Below are positions 43,349 to 52,306 of a DNA stretch of 56,002 nucleotides, piece after piece (the first letter of the stretch is position 1; every line of letters begins with the position of its first letter). The DNA comes from Anaerolineae bacterium (GTDB lineage Bacteria > Chloroflexota > Anaerolineae > Aggregatilineales > Phototrophicaceae). The notes under the pieces are model-generated. The model saw nothing but the letters and a program-made list of their open reading frames with translations, was not told where the DNA came from and made no database searches. The translations under genes and the position numbers were made by a program. The stretch is taken from positions 1 to 56,002 of the forward strand of contig JALHNB010000024.1 in the NCBI GenBank assembly GCA_022843745.1, given 5' to 3'.

Positions 43349-44269
43349 TTATGTCTGTCGGGTAAATACGCGCCCAAGCTCGGCAGGCATGGCGCGATTG
43401 CTCGCCCGCGCCCACACCAGCAGGATCGCCAGCGTCAGCACGTAGGGAAGCATTTGTAAAAAGAAGGGCGAAATGCCGACACCGAGGGTTTGCAATTGAA
43501 GTTGCAGCGATACCGCGCCACCATACAGCAGCGCACCTGCCGCCGCCCGTACAGGATGCCACATGCCAAAGATCACCAGGGCCACAGCGATAAAACCAGC
43601 GCCCTGCGTCATACCTTCGACCCAAAAATGCGTATACGCCAGTGACAATTGCGCACCGCCCAACCCAGCCATCATCCCGCCGAAGAAAACCGCTGCATAG
43701 GCGATCAGGGCTGGATTGCGACCCGTCGAAAACGCGGCGATCCGGCTTTCGCCAACTGCCCTTAACGACAAACCCCAGCGAGTCCGGTAGAGAAAAAACC
43801 AGATTGCCGGGACGAGCAAATAGGCCAGATAGGTTAATACGTCATGTCGGAATAAAATTGGGCCGATAAACGGGATGTCGGACAATATGGGTATCGGCAC
43901 CACATCGAATCCGGTAATCTGCTGGCTGACATAAGGCCGTCCGATCAGTGCTGTGAGACCGAGGCCGAGAAACATCAGTGTCAGGCCGCTTGCCAGTTGG
44001 TTCGCGCCGCAGTTGATGACCAGATAACCGTGCAGCAGGCTTAGAACACCCCCTGCTAAGGCTCCGGCTATTGCGCCCAACCAGCCGCTTCCTGTCTGAA
44101 CCGTGACGATAAACCCCACGCAAGCGCCCATCAACATGCAGCCCTCTGCGCCCAGGTTCGCCACGCCCGTTTTTTCGTTTACGGTCTGGCCGAGCGTGGT
44201 AAACAAGACGGGGGTCGCAGAGCGAAATGCACCCGTCAGGACGAACTGAATAAACATAATGGGATCCAT
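43349..44269 (-). CDS. ABC transporter permease, nucleoside/BMP system (second permease)
   Basis: 306 residues, about ten hydrophobic segments, with TLGQTVNEKTGVANLGAEGCMLMG at the N-terminus and AGLGGAQLSLAY, typical of the YufQ/NupQ-like branch of the ribose-type permease family. It pairs with the preceding permease. The true ATG (44267-44269) has GAGG and lies 4 nt after the preceding stop; a longer in-frame extension upstream only overlaps that gene. Confidence 0.9.
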   Translation of the reverse strand: MDPIMFIQFVLTGAFRSATPVLFTTLGQTVNEKTGVANLGAEGCMLMGACVGFIVTVQTGSGWLGAIAGALAGGVLSLLHGYLVINCGANQLASGLTLMFLGLGLTALIGRPYVSQQITGFDVVPIPILSDIPFIGPILFRHDVLTYLAYLLVPAIWFFLYRTRWGLSLRAVGESRIAAFSTGRNPALIAYAAVFFGGMMAGLGGAQLSLAYTHFWVEGMTQGAGFIAVALVIFGMWHPVRAAAGALLYGGAVSLQLQLQTLGVGISPFFLQMLPYVLTLAILLVWARASNRAMPAELGRVFTRQT

Positions 44270-44273
44270 TGTG

Positions 44274-45353
44274 TTACGCCTCTTTCTTCTGCATTCCCTG
44301 ATTCCGAAGAATGAAGAACAGGATAAATGCCATGAGAATATTGACCGTAGAAGCAGGCAGATTGACACCGATCTGTAACCAATCGCCGCCGACAGAGATG
44401 ATGCCCAGAATCGCCGCGATGAGTAAAATGCCGACGGGACGTTGCAGCGCGATCCATGCGACCAGGAAGCCGATGTAGCCATAGCCGTTGGAAATACCGC
44501 CGCGCAGCCGTTCCTGGATCGCCGTGACTTCGACCATGCCCGCCAAACCAGCCATTGCGCCGCCAATAATCATGGTCATGATGATGTACTGCTTGATCTG
44601 GATGCCACTGCGCCGCGCTGCTTCGGCATTACCGCCAATCACGCGCATTTTGTAGCCCCATCGCGTGTAATTCAGCACCCAGAAGTACACGCCAACCGCG
44701 ACCAGCGCAAAAATAATGCCTAAGCTGATACGGGTATCGCCGAACATCGGCAAAATCGCGTTATCGGAAAAACGCGCCGAGTACGCCCAATTTGATCCAC
44801 CGGGGTCTTTCAGCGGGCCGTGAATGACATACTCGACAATCAGATTCGCGATATAGCTCAGAAGAAGTGAGCAAATCGTCTCGTTCAGGCTGATATAGGC
44901 CTTCAAAATCCCGACAATGCCTGCCCAAAGGCCGCCGCCGATCATTCCAGCGACGACAAGCAGAGGAATGAGAATCGGCGCGGGTAAATCGCCAAATGCC
45001 AGCGCTACGACTGAGGCGAACAGCGCACCGATATAGATTTGGCCTTCGCCGCCAACGTTCACTAACCCGACCTGAGCTGGAATAGCGACTGCCAGCGCAC
45101 ACAGGATGAACGGAATCATCTTGACGATCACTTCACTGCGTCCATAATCGTCAGCCAGCGCACCGAGATAAATCTGCTCATAAGCGGCAATCGGGTCTTT
45201 GCCGAGCGCCAGCAGCACCACCGAAAACAGAATCAGCGCCAGAGCAAATGCCCCTGCAAATCCTAAGAGGCGGCGTACAGGCTGCGGGATATTAGCTGTC
45301 CGTGCCTGCCAGGTTGCAAGCATCGGGAATGAAGGACTATTCGCTGTCTCCAT
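44274..45353 (-). CDS. ABC transporter permease, nucleoside/BMP system (first permease)
   Basis: 359 residues of the YufP/NupP-like branch: a long N-terminal part, then IPAQVGLVNVGGEGQIYIGALFASVVAL, SLNETICSLLLSYIANLIVEY and a C-terminal AIQERLRGGISNGYGYIGFLVAWIA. It forms the heterodimeric channel with the downstream permease. Its ATG and first codons are part of a 30-bp tandem repeat that fills the junction with the ATPase gene. Confidence 0.9.
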   Translation of the reverse strand: METANSPSFPMLATWQARTANIPQPVRRLLGFAGAFALALILFSVVLLALGKDPIAAYEQIYLGALADDYGRSEVIVKMIPFILCALAVAIPAQVGLVNVGGEGQIYIGALFASVVALAFGDLPAPILIPLLVVAGMIGGGLWAGIVGILKAYISLNETICSLLLSYIANLIVEYVIHGPLKDPGGSNWAYSARFSDNAILPMFGDTRISLGIIFALVAVGVYFWVLNYTRWGYKMRVIGGNAEAARRSGIQIKQYIIMTMIIGGAMAGLAGMVEVTAIQERLRGGISNGYGYIGFLVAWIALQRPVGILLIAAILGIISVGGDWLQIGVNLPASTVNILMAFILFFILRNQGMQKKEA

Positions 45354-45454
45354 GTTTCACCACCTGTTCTTTCGCTAACTGCGTGTTCCAATACTGTCTT
45401 TTAGCTGACCGCAGGTTCCGCCAATGTCTTTTAGCTAGCCACATGTTCCACCTC
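45335..45454 (-). repeat. Four 30-bp tandem repeats bridging two ABC genes
   Basis: Units start at 45335, 45365, 45395 and 45425. The last three share TGT(C/T)(T)TT(T)(A/C)GCT and GTTCC blocks at the same phase. The first includes the permease start codon and the last the ATPase stop codon, so the whole junction is repeat-derived. Confidence 0.7.
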
Positions 45455-46978
45455 TTGTTCCGGCGTATATTTACCATCGGTCATCAGGTAGCCAATTTGC
45501 TGAACATCGGCCTCGGCGGGCAGGCGTTCGCCCACATTCTGCCCGTGATACATCACCATAATGCGATCACTGATCGCGAATAATTCGTCCAAATCTTCGG
45601 AGATGAGCAAAATCGCCGCGCCCTGATCGCGATAATCCAGCAGTGCCAGACGCACGATTTCTGCGGCGTGAATGTCCAGGCCGCGAGTCGGGTAATAAGC
45701 CAGCAGCAGTTTGGCGGGCGCAGACAGCTCACGGGCGAAGACGATACGCTGGACGTTACCGCCGGACAAAGCCTCGATGGCGACATTCAGACGCGGCATT
45801 TTCAGCCCAAATTTTTCGGTAAACCAGCTTGCTCGGCTGCGGGCGGCTGACCAGTTCATGCGCTGCCAGTCGCGCTGTTGGGTGCTGCTGGCATCACTCA
45901 AGGCCAGGTTTTCCTCGACGGACATCACAGGTACAGCGCCCTGCCGCAGCGGGTCTTCCGGCACACATGTCACGCCAGTACGCCGGATTTGCGCGATACT
46001 GGTATGGATAATTTCTTGCCCAGCCAGCTTGATCGAGCCGGAGAGTGCCGGACGCACACCCTGGATAACTTCGCCCAATTCTTTCTGACCATTTCCCGAA
46101 ACTCCCGCGACACCCAGGATTTCACCCGGCAGAATATGCAGCGAAATATTTTCGAGTGCGGGGCGATTGCGATCATCTTTCGCGCACAAATCGCGAACTT
46201 GTAACACCGGCTCGACATTGGCCGGGATGGATTTCCGCGCATAGGTACTGCTGTCAGCGGTTTTATCACCGACAATCATCGAAACGAGCAGGCTTTCTGT
46301 CGCGTCCGCCCGCACGACGCTGCCAACGACACGCCCGCCGCGTAGAACGGTGATTTCGTCCGAACATGCTAAAACTTCATTGAGTTTGTGTGAGATAAAA
46401 ATGATGGTGTAGCCGTCTAAACGCAGCCGATTAAAAATATCGAATAAGCCTTCGACTTCATGCGGGGCGAGGACGCTGGTCGGCTCGTCAAAAATCAAAA
46501 GCCGTGCGCCCGCCATCACCAGCTTGATGATTTCAATCTTCTGCTGTGCGCCAAGCGGTAACTGCCAGACCTTCGCACGTGGCTCGATGCCAAAGCGATA
46601 TTTATCCGAAATTTCTCGAATGTCGTGTTCAATCTTTTTCTCGTCAACGACAATGCCCACATCGCGCAGACTGAGCGCGATATTTTCGATCACTGTGAAG
46701 GCCGGGATAAGCATAAAACTCTGAAATACCATGCCGATTCCGGCAGCGCGGGAGGCTTGCGGAGAGTGGATATTGAGCAGTTTTCCATCGAGGGTGATCG
46801 TTCCGGCATCGGGTTTGTACACACCGTAGAGGATTTTCATGAGTGTACTTTTGCCCGCGCCGTTCTCGCCCAGCAGCGCGTGGACATGCTGCTTTTGAAT
46901 ACGCAGCGAGATTTGGTCATTGGCGACCAGATTGCCGAAACGCTTGGTGATGCCATCTAACACCAGGAAATCGGTCAT
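45431..46978 (-). CDS. ABC transporter ATP-binding protein with two ATPase domains (BMP/nucleoside system)
   Basis: 515 residues with two fused nucleotide-binding domains. The first (1-240) has GENGAGKST, QKIEIIKLVMAGARLLIFDEPTS and the switch ISHKL. The second (about 255-500) has a degenerate P-loop GVSGNGQKEL, as usual in this family, with a modified signature ALSGGNVQRIV and YYPTRGLD. It powers the two permeases downstream. The C-terminal HVAS and stop lie in the junction repeat. Its start follows a spacer holding a decayed copy of the previous gene end. Confidence 0.92.
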   Translation of the reverse strand: MTDFLVLDGITKRFGNLVANDQISLRIQKQHVHALLGENGAGKSTLMKILYGVYKPDAGTITLDGKLLNIHSPQASRAAGIGMVFQSFMLIPAFTVIENIALSLRDVGIVVDEKKIEHDIREISDKYRFGIEPRAKVWQLPLGAQQKIEIIKLVMAGARLLIFDEPTSVLAPHEVEGLFDIFNRLRLDGYTIIFISHKLNEVLACSDEITVLRGGRVVGSVVRADATESLLVSMIVGDKTADSSTYARKSIPANVEPVLQVRDLCAKDDRNRPALENISLHILPGEILGVAGVSGNGQKELGEVIQGVRPALSGSIKLAGQEIIHTSIAQIRRTGVTCVPEDPLRQGAVPVMSVEENLALSDASSTQQRDWQRMNWSAARSRASWFTEKFGLKMPRLNVAIEALSGGNVQRIVFARELSAPAKLLLAYYPTRGLDIHAAEIVRLALLDYRDQGAAILLISEDLDELFAISDRIMVMYHGQNVGERLPAEADVQQIGYLMTDGKYTPEQEVEHVAS

Positions 46979-47022
46979 AGCGTTTTCCCCCTGCTACCGA
47001 AAGTCTATTTGAGTGAATTGCC

Positions 47023-47102
47023 GTGTTATCCGAGCCGCTTGCATGTTTTTCCAGCAAGTTGATGTGTTATCGAGCCGCGCCTGCCAGTGTTTCCAGCAAT
47101 TG
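47023..47102 (-). repeat. Duplicated gene tail between the biuret-hydrolase-type gene and the ATPase gene
   Basis: The last codons of the gene ending at 47067 (47064-47102) are repeated 41 bp further on at 47023-47061. Both have GTGTTAT-CGAGCCGC at one end and TTTCCAGCAA-TTG at the other. A third, more decayed copy may fill 46982-47022. Confidence 0.7.
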
Positions 47103-47765
47103 AGTGGACGGCGCAACCGTGCCAAAAACCCCACCTTGCATTTTAACCATCTTGATCGCGCTCAAATAATTGTTGAAGTCGGTTGCGCCTGTGCAGTCTT
47201 CAAGCAGCAGACATTCAATGCCCCGATCATTGGCCTCGCGCATGGTCGTATGGACGCAGACATCAGTGGTGATGCCTGTCAGGATCAGATGCGTGATGCC
47301 TTTACGATGGAGAATCAGTTCCAGATCGGTGGCGTAAAAACTGCCTTTACCGGGTTTGTCGATGATAATTTCGCCAGCAGCGGGGGCAAGATCAGGAATG
47401 ATGTCCCATCCGGCCTCGCCACGCACCAGAATGCGCCCCATCGGGCCAGCGTCACCGATACCCGCGCCGATTTGTTTGCTGCGCCACAGCTTGTTGGGTG
47501 GGCAGTCGGAGAGGTCAGGACGATGTCCCTCACGAGTATGAATGACGGTCATTCCAAACTCACGAATGACCTTCAGCACCCGTTGAATCGGCTCAATCGC
47601 GCAGGCCGTCAGCGAAATATCGTAGCCCATCTTATCGACATAGCCGCCCTTACCGCAGAAATCGGCCTGCATGTCGATAATGACAAACGCTGTGTGTTCG
47701 ATGTCAAAACTATAGTCATAGGGGTCAGCTTTGACGTGAAGATTACCCGGCATCGTCGCGCTCAT
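47067..47765 (-). CDS. biuH: Biuret hydrolase-type cysteine hydrolase (isochorismatase-like)
   Basis: 232 residues. Asp31 (VIIDMQADF), Lys137 (DKPGKGSF) and Cys170 (TTDVCVHTT) form the isochorismatase-family triad. Their spacing (106 and 139) equals that of the described biuret hydrolase triad Asp36/Lys142/Cys175. The segments [26 protein letters not shown] and [24 protein letters not shown] also fit that enzyme. The expected reaction is biuret to allophanate and ammonia in the cytosol. It overlaps its paralogue by 4 nt. The assignment is from recalled family features, not a search. Confidence 0.75.
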   Translation of the reverse strand: MSATMPGNLHVKADPYDYSFDIEHTAFVIIDMQADFCGKGGYVDKMGYDISLTACAIEPIQRVLKVIREFGMTVIHTREGHRPDLSDCPPNKLWRSKQIGAGIGDAGPMGRILVRGEAGWDIIPDLAPAAGEIIIDKPGKGSFYATDLELILHRKGITHLILTGITTDVCVHTTMREANDRGIECLLLEDCTGATDFNNYLSAIKMVKMQGGVFGTVAPSTQLLETLAGAAR

Positions 47766-48448
47766 ATCGACACCTCATCTTTATTCGCCTGCAAAGCGCG
47801 GATCAATTTCTCAGAATCTGTCACCCAACCTAAAATTCCACCCTGCGCAGCGATCATCTTCAGCGCGGCGGCTTGAAAATCGGGAAAATATGAGCCTACA
47901 CAGTCGGAGAGGACAAGGCATTCATAGCCACGATCATTGGCTTCGCGCACGGTTGTATGGACGCAGACTTCGGTGGTTACGCCTGTGACCACGAGCGAAC
48001 GAATCCCTTTGGCTTTCAGTTGATCGTCAAGATCGGTGGCGTAGAAGCTGCCTTTGCCGGGTTTATCAATCACAGGTTCGCCGGGGAGTGGATATAGTTC
48101 AGGGATAATATCGTGACCGCGTTCGCCTTGAATCAGCACCCGCCCCATCGGGCCAGCGTCGCCAATTCCGCACGACAAGTTGCCGCGTTTGCGCTTACTC
48201 TCATAGAGGTCGCTCAGATCGGGCTTATGGCCTTCACGTGTATGGAAAACGGGCAGATTTTGAATCCGAAAAAATTCCAGCACCCGTTGAATCGGCTCAA
48301 TTGTCGAGCGCAGTTGCGATACGTCATTGCCGAGTAGTTCGCCAAACCCACCCGGCTCAACAAAGTCGCGCTGCATGTCGATAATGAGCAGTGCTGTGCT
48401 TTCAGAAGCGCATTCAAAATCATATGGCGCGGCGGGGATACTAATCAT
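47762..48448 (-). CDS. Biuret/triuret hydrolase-like cysteine hydrolase, paralogue
   Basis: 228 residues, same family as the next gene, with Asp24 (IIDMQRDF), Lys129 (DKPGKGSF) and Cys162 (TTEVCVHTT) at nearly the same spacing (105 and 138). It differs in the substrate-side segments: [30 protein letters not shown] and [24 protein letters not shown]. Tandem pairs of this sort are known as triuret plus biuret hydrolases, so this could act one step earlier (triuret to carboxybiuret) or on another ureide. ATG 48448 with AGGG was chosen. Confidence 0.72.
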   Translation of the reverse strand: MISIPAAPYDFECASESTALLIIDMQRDFVEPGGFGELLGNDVSQLRSTIEPIQRVLEFFRIQNLPVFHTREGHKPDLSDLYESKRKRGNLSCGIGDAGPMGRVLIQGERGHDIIPELYPLPGEPVIDKPGKGSFYATDLDDQLKAKGIRSLVVTGVTTEVCVHTTVREANDRGYECLVLSDCVGSYFPDFQAAALKMIAAQGGILGWVTDSEKLIRALQANKDEVSI

Positions 48449-48449
48449 G

Positions 48450-48836
48450 TCAGCCCTTTGATGCCCAATAAGCACGCCAACCGCCAAATTCGGTAATTTC
48501 GGGGTAATGACCTTCCGCTAATTCACGTGGGTACAGGATGCCGTATACCTGGCGGCTATCTTCTAATTCAATCATGCCGCGATACAGATTCGGTGGCTCA
48601 CCATCTTCAATGGCCTGCCACACAGAATCTTCAACCAGATAAAGCTCTCCCCAGATGCTTGCGCCGCCTTCTTCGCCATCATTCAGGCGATACATACCGG
48701 GATGCACATCGTTAATGGTATGGACGCGATAATAAGGCGCGGTACGGAATTCGCCGAGAAGTTTTGAATCCTTCATATTGGGATTCAATTTCAAGCCGCG
48801 CATCAATGTTCCGTTGACAAACAGTTCAAAAGCCAT
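48450..48836 (-). CDS. Allophanate hydrolase C-terminal-like protein (gamma-glutamylcyclotransferase fold)
   Basis: 128 residues. The opening ELFVNGTLMRG, the middle RTAPYYRVHTINDVHPGMY, ASIWGELYLVEDSVW and the end RQVYGILYPRELAEGHYPEITEFGGWRAYW match the GGCT/AIG2-like fold of the second domain of allophanate hydrolase, here as a separate protein. In known two-domain enzymes this domain works on the carboxylated product of allophanate. No amidase domain partner is in the window. It is the first gene of the operon and its stop abuts the next gene start. Confidence 0.72.
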   Translation of the reverse strand: MAFELFVNGTLMRGLKLNPNMKDSKLLGEFRTAPYYRVHTINDVHPGMYRLNDGEEGGASIWGELYLVEDSVWQAIEDGEPPNLYRGMIELEDSRQVYGILYPRELAEGHYPEITEFGGWRAYWASKG

Positions 48837-48936
48837 CTATAAACCTGTTTAGAGATGTGGACGCTAGTAGGGCTATTTGTAAATCGGCGGGGCTATTTTG
48901 ACACACGCCATTTGTGACTAAAACTGAGAGGAGTAT

Positions 48937-48955
48937 TTTGTTGTCATGTAACAAA
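48937..48955. promoter_or_regulatory. Operator candidate between the ureide operon and the DUF1116 gene
   Basis: TTTGTT-GTCATGT-AACAAA, a perfect 6-bp inverted repeat with a 7-bp centre, lies roughly midway in the 194-bp divergent spacer. It could control both directions. An AT-rich TATAAA at 48975-48980 may be the -10 for the plus-strand gene. Confidence 0.45.
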
Positions 48956-49030
48956 GTTTAATGTGTGAGGGCAATATAAATTTATAACAATCTATTGACT
49001 CGTACAATTCGCTCGAATCGAAATACCAAG

Positions 49031-50266
49031 ATGACTATTAATACAGCTAATACACGTGTGCTGGATATTTTCCGGCAAGCGGAACCCCGCATAGTCGATA
49101 TTCAGACTGCCCTCGACGTAATACCCGGAATGACTGAGGAAACCATCTTACACGCGGGTGCGCCGATCACGCCGGATCGGATGTGCGCGTCGATGCGTGG
49201 CGCGGTTGCAGGCGCTCTCGTTTATGAAAATCGTGCCGTCGATCTCGATGCGGCTTATTATTTGCTAGACAGCGGCGCGGTAAAAATCGATTCCTGCCAT
49301 AATCACGATGCGGTTGCGCCAATGGCGGGCATCATCTCGCCATCGATGCCCGTATGGGTCATCGAGAATGTCACCAACGGCGCACGTGCTTATAGTAATT
49401 TAAATGAAGGGCCAGGGCGCACCTTACGTTACGGCGCGAACGGCCCGGAAGTCATCGCACAGTTACGCTGGATGCAGACGACGCTTGCGCCGCGTTTACG
49501 AGAAGCCGTCCTGCGTCTCAACGGCCTGGCGATATTTCCGCTGGTCGCCGAAGCACTTGAAATGGGCGACGAATGCCACAGCCGTAATCATGCGGTCCTG
49601 CCCCTGCTCATTCAAAAATTGATCCCTGCCCTGCTGCAAAGTGAATACACCAGCATCGAAATCGACGAAGTGCTGAAATTCCTCATCGGGCGCGATTATT
49701 TTTTCCTCAATCTGACGATGGCGGCCTGTAAATCGGCCTGGTTGGAAGCCGAAAAAGTGCCTGATGCAAGTGTCGTTACCGCGTTTTCGCGAAATGGGGT
49801 CGAGTTCGCCATACGTGTACAAGGACAGTGGTTTACAGCGCAATCCCCCATTGTCGAGGGGCATTATTTCGCTGGATTTACGGCGAATGACGCGAACCGC
49901 GACATTGGCGACAGCGCGATTACCGAGGCAAGCGGATTAGGCGGCTTTGCAGTAGGTGGCGCTCCAGCGATCACCGGATTCATCGGTGGAACGGCAGCAT
50001 CACTGATGCAGGCACAACTCGAAATGTACGACATCGCGATTGCTGAAAATAATCATTTCCGTCTGCCTGTGCTTGAAAATCGGGGAACACCGCTCGGCGT
50101 TGATGTGCGGAAAGTATTGGAGACAGGCATTTGTCCCTTCATTACGACGGGCATCATCCATCGGGAAGCGGGTGTTGGGCAGGTCGGAGCAGGTCGGGTA
50201 CGCGCACCGATAGCCTGTTTTGAGTCAGCGGCACAAGCACTTGGATTAGTTGAAGTGACTTCTTAG
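49031..50266 (+). CDS. DUF1116 family protein (AllG/YlbE-like)
   Basis: 411 residues, the usual size for DUF1116. It shows ILHAGAPITPDRMCASMRGA, ALVYEN, FSPC-like CHNHDAVAPMAGIISPSMPVWVIEN, EALEMGDECHSRNHA and GGFAVGGAPAITGFIGGTA. In Escherichia coli the family member AllG (YlbE) is one part of the oxamate carbamoyltransferase that frees carbamoyl phosphate from oxalurate in allantoin breakdown. Its AllF and AllH partners are not in this window. Being divergent from a biuret-type operon suggests a ureide or carbamoyl-transfer role. ATG 49031 has no clear ribosome site; TTG 48995 is an alternative. Confidence 0.78.
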   Translation: MTINTANTRVLDIFRQAEPRIVDIQTALDVIPGMTEETILHAGAPITPDRMCASMRGAVAGALVYENRAVDLDAAYYLLDSGAVKIDSCHNHDAVAPMAGIISPSMPVWVIENVTNGARAYSNLNEGPGRTLRYGANGPEVIAQLRWMQTTLAPRLREAVLRLNGLAIFPLVAEALEMGDECHSRNHAVLPLLIQKLIPALLQSEYTSIEIDEVLKFLIGRDYFFLNLTMAACKSAWLEAEKVPDASVVTAFSRNGVEFAIRVQGQWFTAQSPIVEGHYFAGFTANDANRDIGDSAITEASGLGGFAVGGAPAITGFIGGTAASLMQAQLEMYDIAIAENNHFRLPVLENRGTPLGVDVRKVLETGICPFITTGIIHREAGVGQVGAGRVRAPIACFESAAQALGLVEVTS

Positions 50267-50319
50267 TCTGATTTTTCCAAAAGTTGATAGATAAACCTTT
50301 GTCGCCCATATGATCGAAA

Positions 50320-51168
50320 TCATGCCTTAATCGAACCAGCTAGTAAACCCCGAATAAAGTATCGGCTGAGTATCAGGTAAACGACAATCGGTGGTAACGC
50401 GGCAACGACTGCCCCCGCCATTGGCAAATTCCAATGAACGGCTTGCCCACCAGCCAGTTGCGCCAGCCCAACGGTAATTGGCTCAGATGCCCCTGTCGTC
50501 ATCGTGACGGCAAATAAAAATTCGTTCCAGATTTGCGTAAACTGCCAGATGATGACCACGACAAAGCCGGATACTGACAGTGGAAAAACGATCTGCGTAT
50601 AAATTTCCCAAAAACCAGCCCCATCAATCGCGGCTGCTTCCAACATTTCATCAGGAATCTCGACGTAGAAATTTCGAAAAATCAGCGTCGTAATCGGCAG
50701 GCCATATATCGTATGGATGATGATTAAGCCGGGGATGCCACCATACAGACGCGCATCCCGCATAAATTCAAATAACGGAATCAAAATGCCCTGATACGGG
50801 ATAAACATGCCCAGCAATATCAACGGAAAGAGAATGCGTTCACCCGCAATCCGCCACTTGGACAGGACGTAACCATTTAACGATCCGATAATCGCCGACA
50901 AAAGCGTGGCGTTCGTCACCAGCGTAATACTGTTCCAGATGCGCGGCCCAAATTCTTCAATCACTTCCACATAACTCTGCCAATGAAGCTGTGCAGGCAA
51001 AGCCCAGGTGGTCGCCAGATTAATCGCAGCGGGGTCTTTGAGGCTGGTGTTGATGACCACGAAAATCGGCAGCATAAAAATGAACATCCCCACGATCAAT
51101 GTGATGTAGAGCGCGGCACGAGTGATATAGTGCCAGAATTTTGTTCGGCTGAAGGGTATGTCAATCAT
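50320..51168 (-). CDS. Carbohydrate ABC transporter permease, MalG type (CUT1)
   Basis: 282 residues with six membrane segments. It has [12 protein letters not shown] after the first helix and the EAA motif [25 protein letters not shown]. It forms the sugar channel with the MalF-type permease. The ATG at 51166-51168 overlaps the upstream gene stop by 8 nt; longer in-frame upstream starts only overlap that gene. It is the last gene of its operon. Confidence 0.9.
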   Translation of the reverse strand: MIDIPFSRTKFWHYITRAALYITLIVGMFIFMLPIFVVINTSLKDPAAINLATTWALPAQLHWQSYVEVIEEFGPRIWNSITLVTNATLLSAIIGSLNGYVLSKWRIAGERILFPLILLGMFIPYQGILIPLFEFMRDARLYGGIPGLIIIHTIYGLPITTLIFRNFYVEIPDEMLEAAAIDGAGFWEIYTQIVFPLSVSGFVVVIIWQFTQIWNEFLFAVTMTTGASEPITVGLAQLAGGQAVHWNLPMAGAVVAALPPIVVYLILSRYFIRGLLAGSIKA

Positions 51169-52300
51169 GACGGCGCAGTTGTATGTACAAATAGGGAACG
51201 ATAATGATGACCACGAACAGCAGGACAATCGTGGCGATAGCGCTTGCCTGCGCAAAGGAATTCTGGCGGAAACCTTTTGTGTAGACCAATATACCGGGCA
51301 TGACAGTACGCGCGTTATCCGGCCCGGACATCGCGAACACGAGGTCGAAAATCTTGAGTGAAGTATGTCCCAGTATGATGATGGTGCTAATCACGAAGGG
51401 TCGAAGCTGCGGCAGGATAATGTGCGTATAAACTTTGAGATTGCTGCATCCATCGACCTGGGCTGCCTCGCGCAAGTCTTCGGGGATGCCCCGCAATGCA
51501 GCGGTGAAGATTGCCATTACATAGCCCGACATCTGCCAGATAGCCGCGATGATGATGCCGACAAGCGCGGCATTAAATCCTTTTGGGGCGATACTGGGTT
51601 CGGCTTCCGCCACATCCAGCGGCAGCCAGATTCGATCCCACACGCCAGCAGCAAAAATAATCAGCATCATTACGGCTAACGTGCCCATGAAACCCACCGA
51701 ACGCCAATCCTGATGCAGCGCACGGCGTACCGCCAGGAATGCCAGAATTGCAAAGCCTACAAATGTCAGATATTGCGGCACCTTGTCCCAGGTGAATTGC
51801 AGCCAAATTTCCTGACTGTTCAGCCAGTTAAAGCGGAATGGCTCCAGACCAAACACCGTCGGCAGGGCATTCAAGCCGCCATCCGGCTGCAAAAGCCAGC
51901 GCCAGATCGTCCCCGTCACCACAAAAGAAAGTGCCATTGGCGACAAAAACACGGTTCGAAAAAAAGTCTCGCCAACGATTTTTTGATCCAGGATGATCGT
52001 CAGCAGTAGGCCAAGCGCGATGCTGCCGATGACAAAAAATACGAAAAAAAAGAACATGTTGGTGAGTGAGTTGCGAAACATGGCCTGGATAATATCTGTC
52101 ATCAGGTTCTGATAATTTTCAAAACCGATATTTTCGCGAATCACCGTTTCGGATAGCGCAGGTTGAGCCGGATTTTCGCCCCAATCCGTCGTGGAGTAGT
52201 AAATCGTTTTGCCGAGGAAAAAATAGACGAAGATGCCCAGGAGAATAAAGGTAGGCATCAGCATGAGGAAAGCGGTAAAACGATCGTGACGGTTTCTCAT
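51161..52300 (-). CDS. Carbohydrate ABC transporter permease, MalF type (CUT1)
   Basis: 379 residues, longer than most MalF-like permeases (about 300). The extra length is a periplasmic/membrane insertion (about 150-235) between the second and later helices, containing [25 protein letters not shown]-like hydrophobic sequence. The EAA loop [24 protein letters not shown] is intact. It lies 6 bp downstream of the substrate-binding gene and overlaps the MalG-type gene. Confidence 0.88.
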   Translation of the reverse strand: MRNRHDRFTAFLMLMPTFILLGIFVYFFLGKTIYYSTTDWGENPAQPALSETVIRENIGFENYQNLMTDIIQAMFRNSLTNMFFFFVFFVIGSIALGLLLTIILDQKIVGETFFRTVFLSPMALSFVVTGTIWRWLLQPDGGLNALPTVFGLEPFRFNWLNSQEIWLQFTWDKVPQYLTFVGFAILAFLAVRRALHQDWRSVGFMGTLAVMMLIIFAAGVWDRIWLPLDVAEAEPSIAPKGFNAALVGIIIAAIWQMSGYVMAIFTAALRGIPEDLREAAQVDGCSNLKVYTHIILPQLRPFVISTIIILGHTSLKIFDLVFAMSGPDNARTVMPGILVYTKGFRQNSFAQASAIATIVLLFVVIIIVPYLYIQLRRHD

Positions 52301-52306
52301 AATCGC

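Noticed and set aside
44270-44566. N-terminal extension of the second BMP permease
   Set aside because: It is out of frame over the preceding permease gene and Arg/Ser-rich; the ATG at 44269 has a proper GAGG site.
45365-45454. Possible CRISPR array (30-bp periodic repeats)
   Set aside because: Units are directly contiguous without spacers, diverge from each other, and no cas genes are present.
47013-47876. Long plus-strand open frame (287 codons) opposite the two isochorismatase-like genes
   Set aside because: It is the antisense shadow of two clear enzyme genes, its product shows no family pattern, and it crosses the gene boundary.
50267-50319. Terminator between the DUF1116 gene and the convergent sugar permease gene
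   Set aside because: Only a 5-bp ATGAT/ATCAT hairpin without a U-tract is present.
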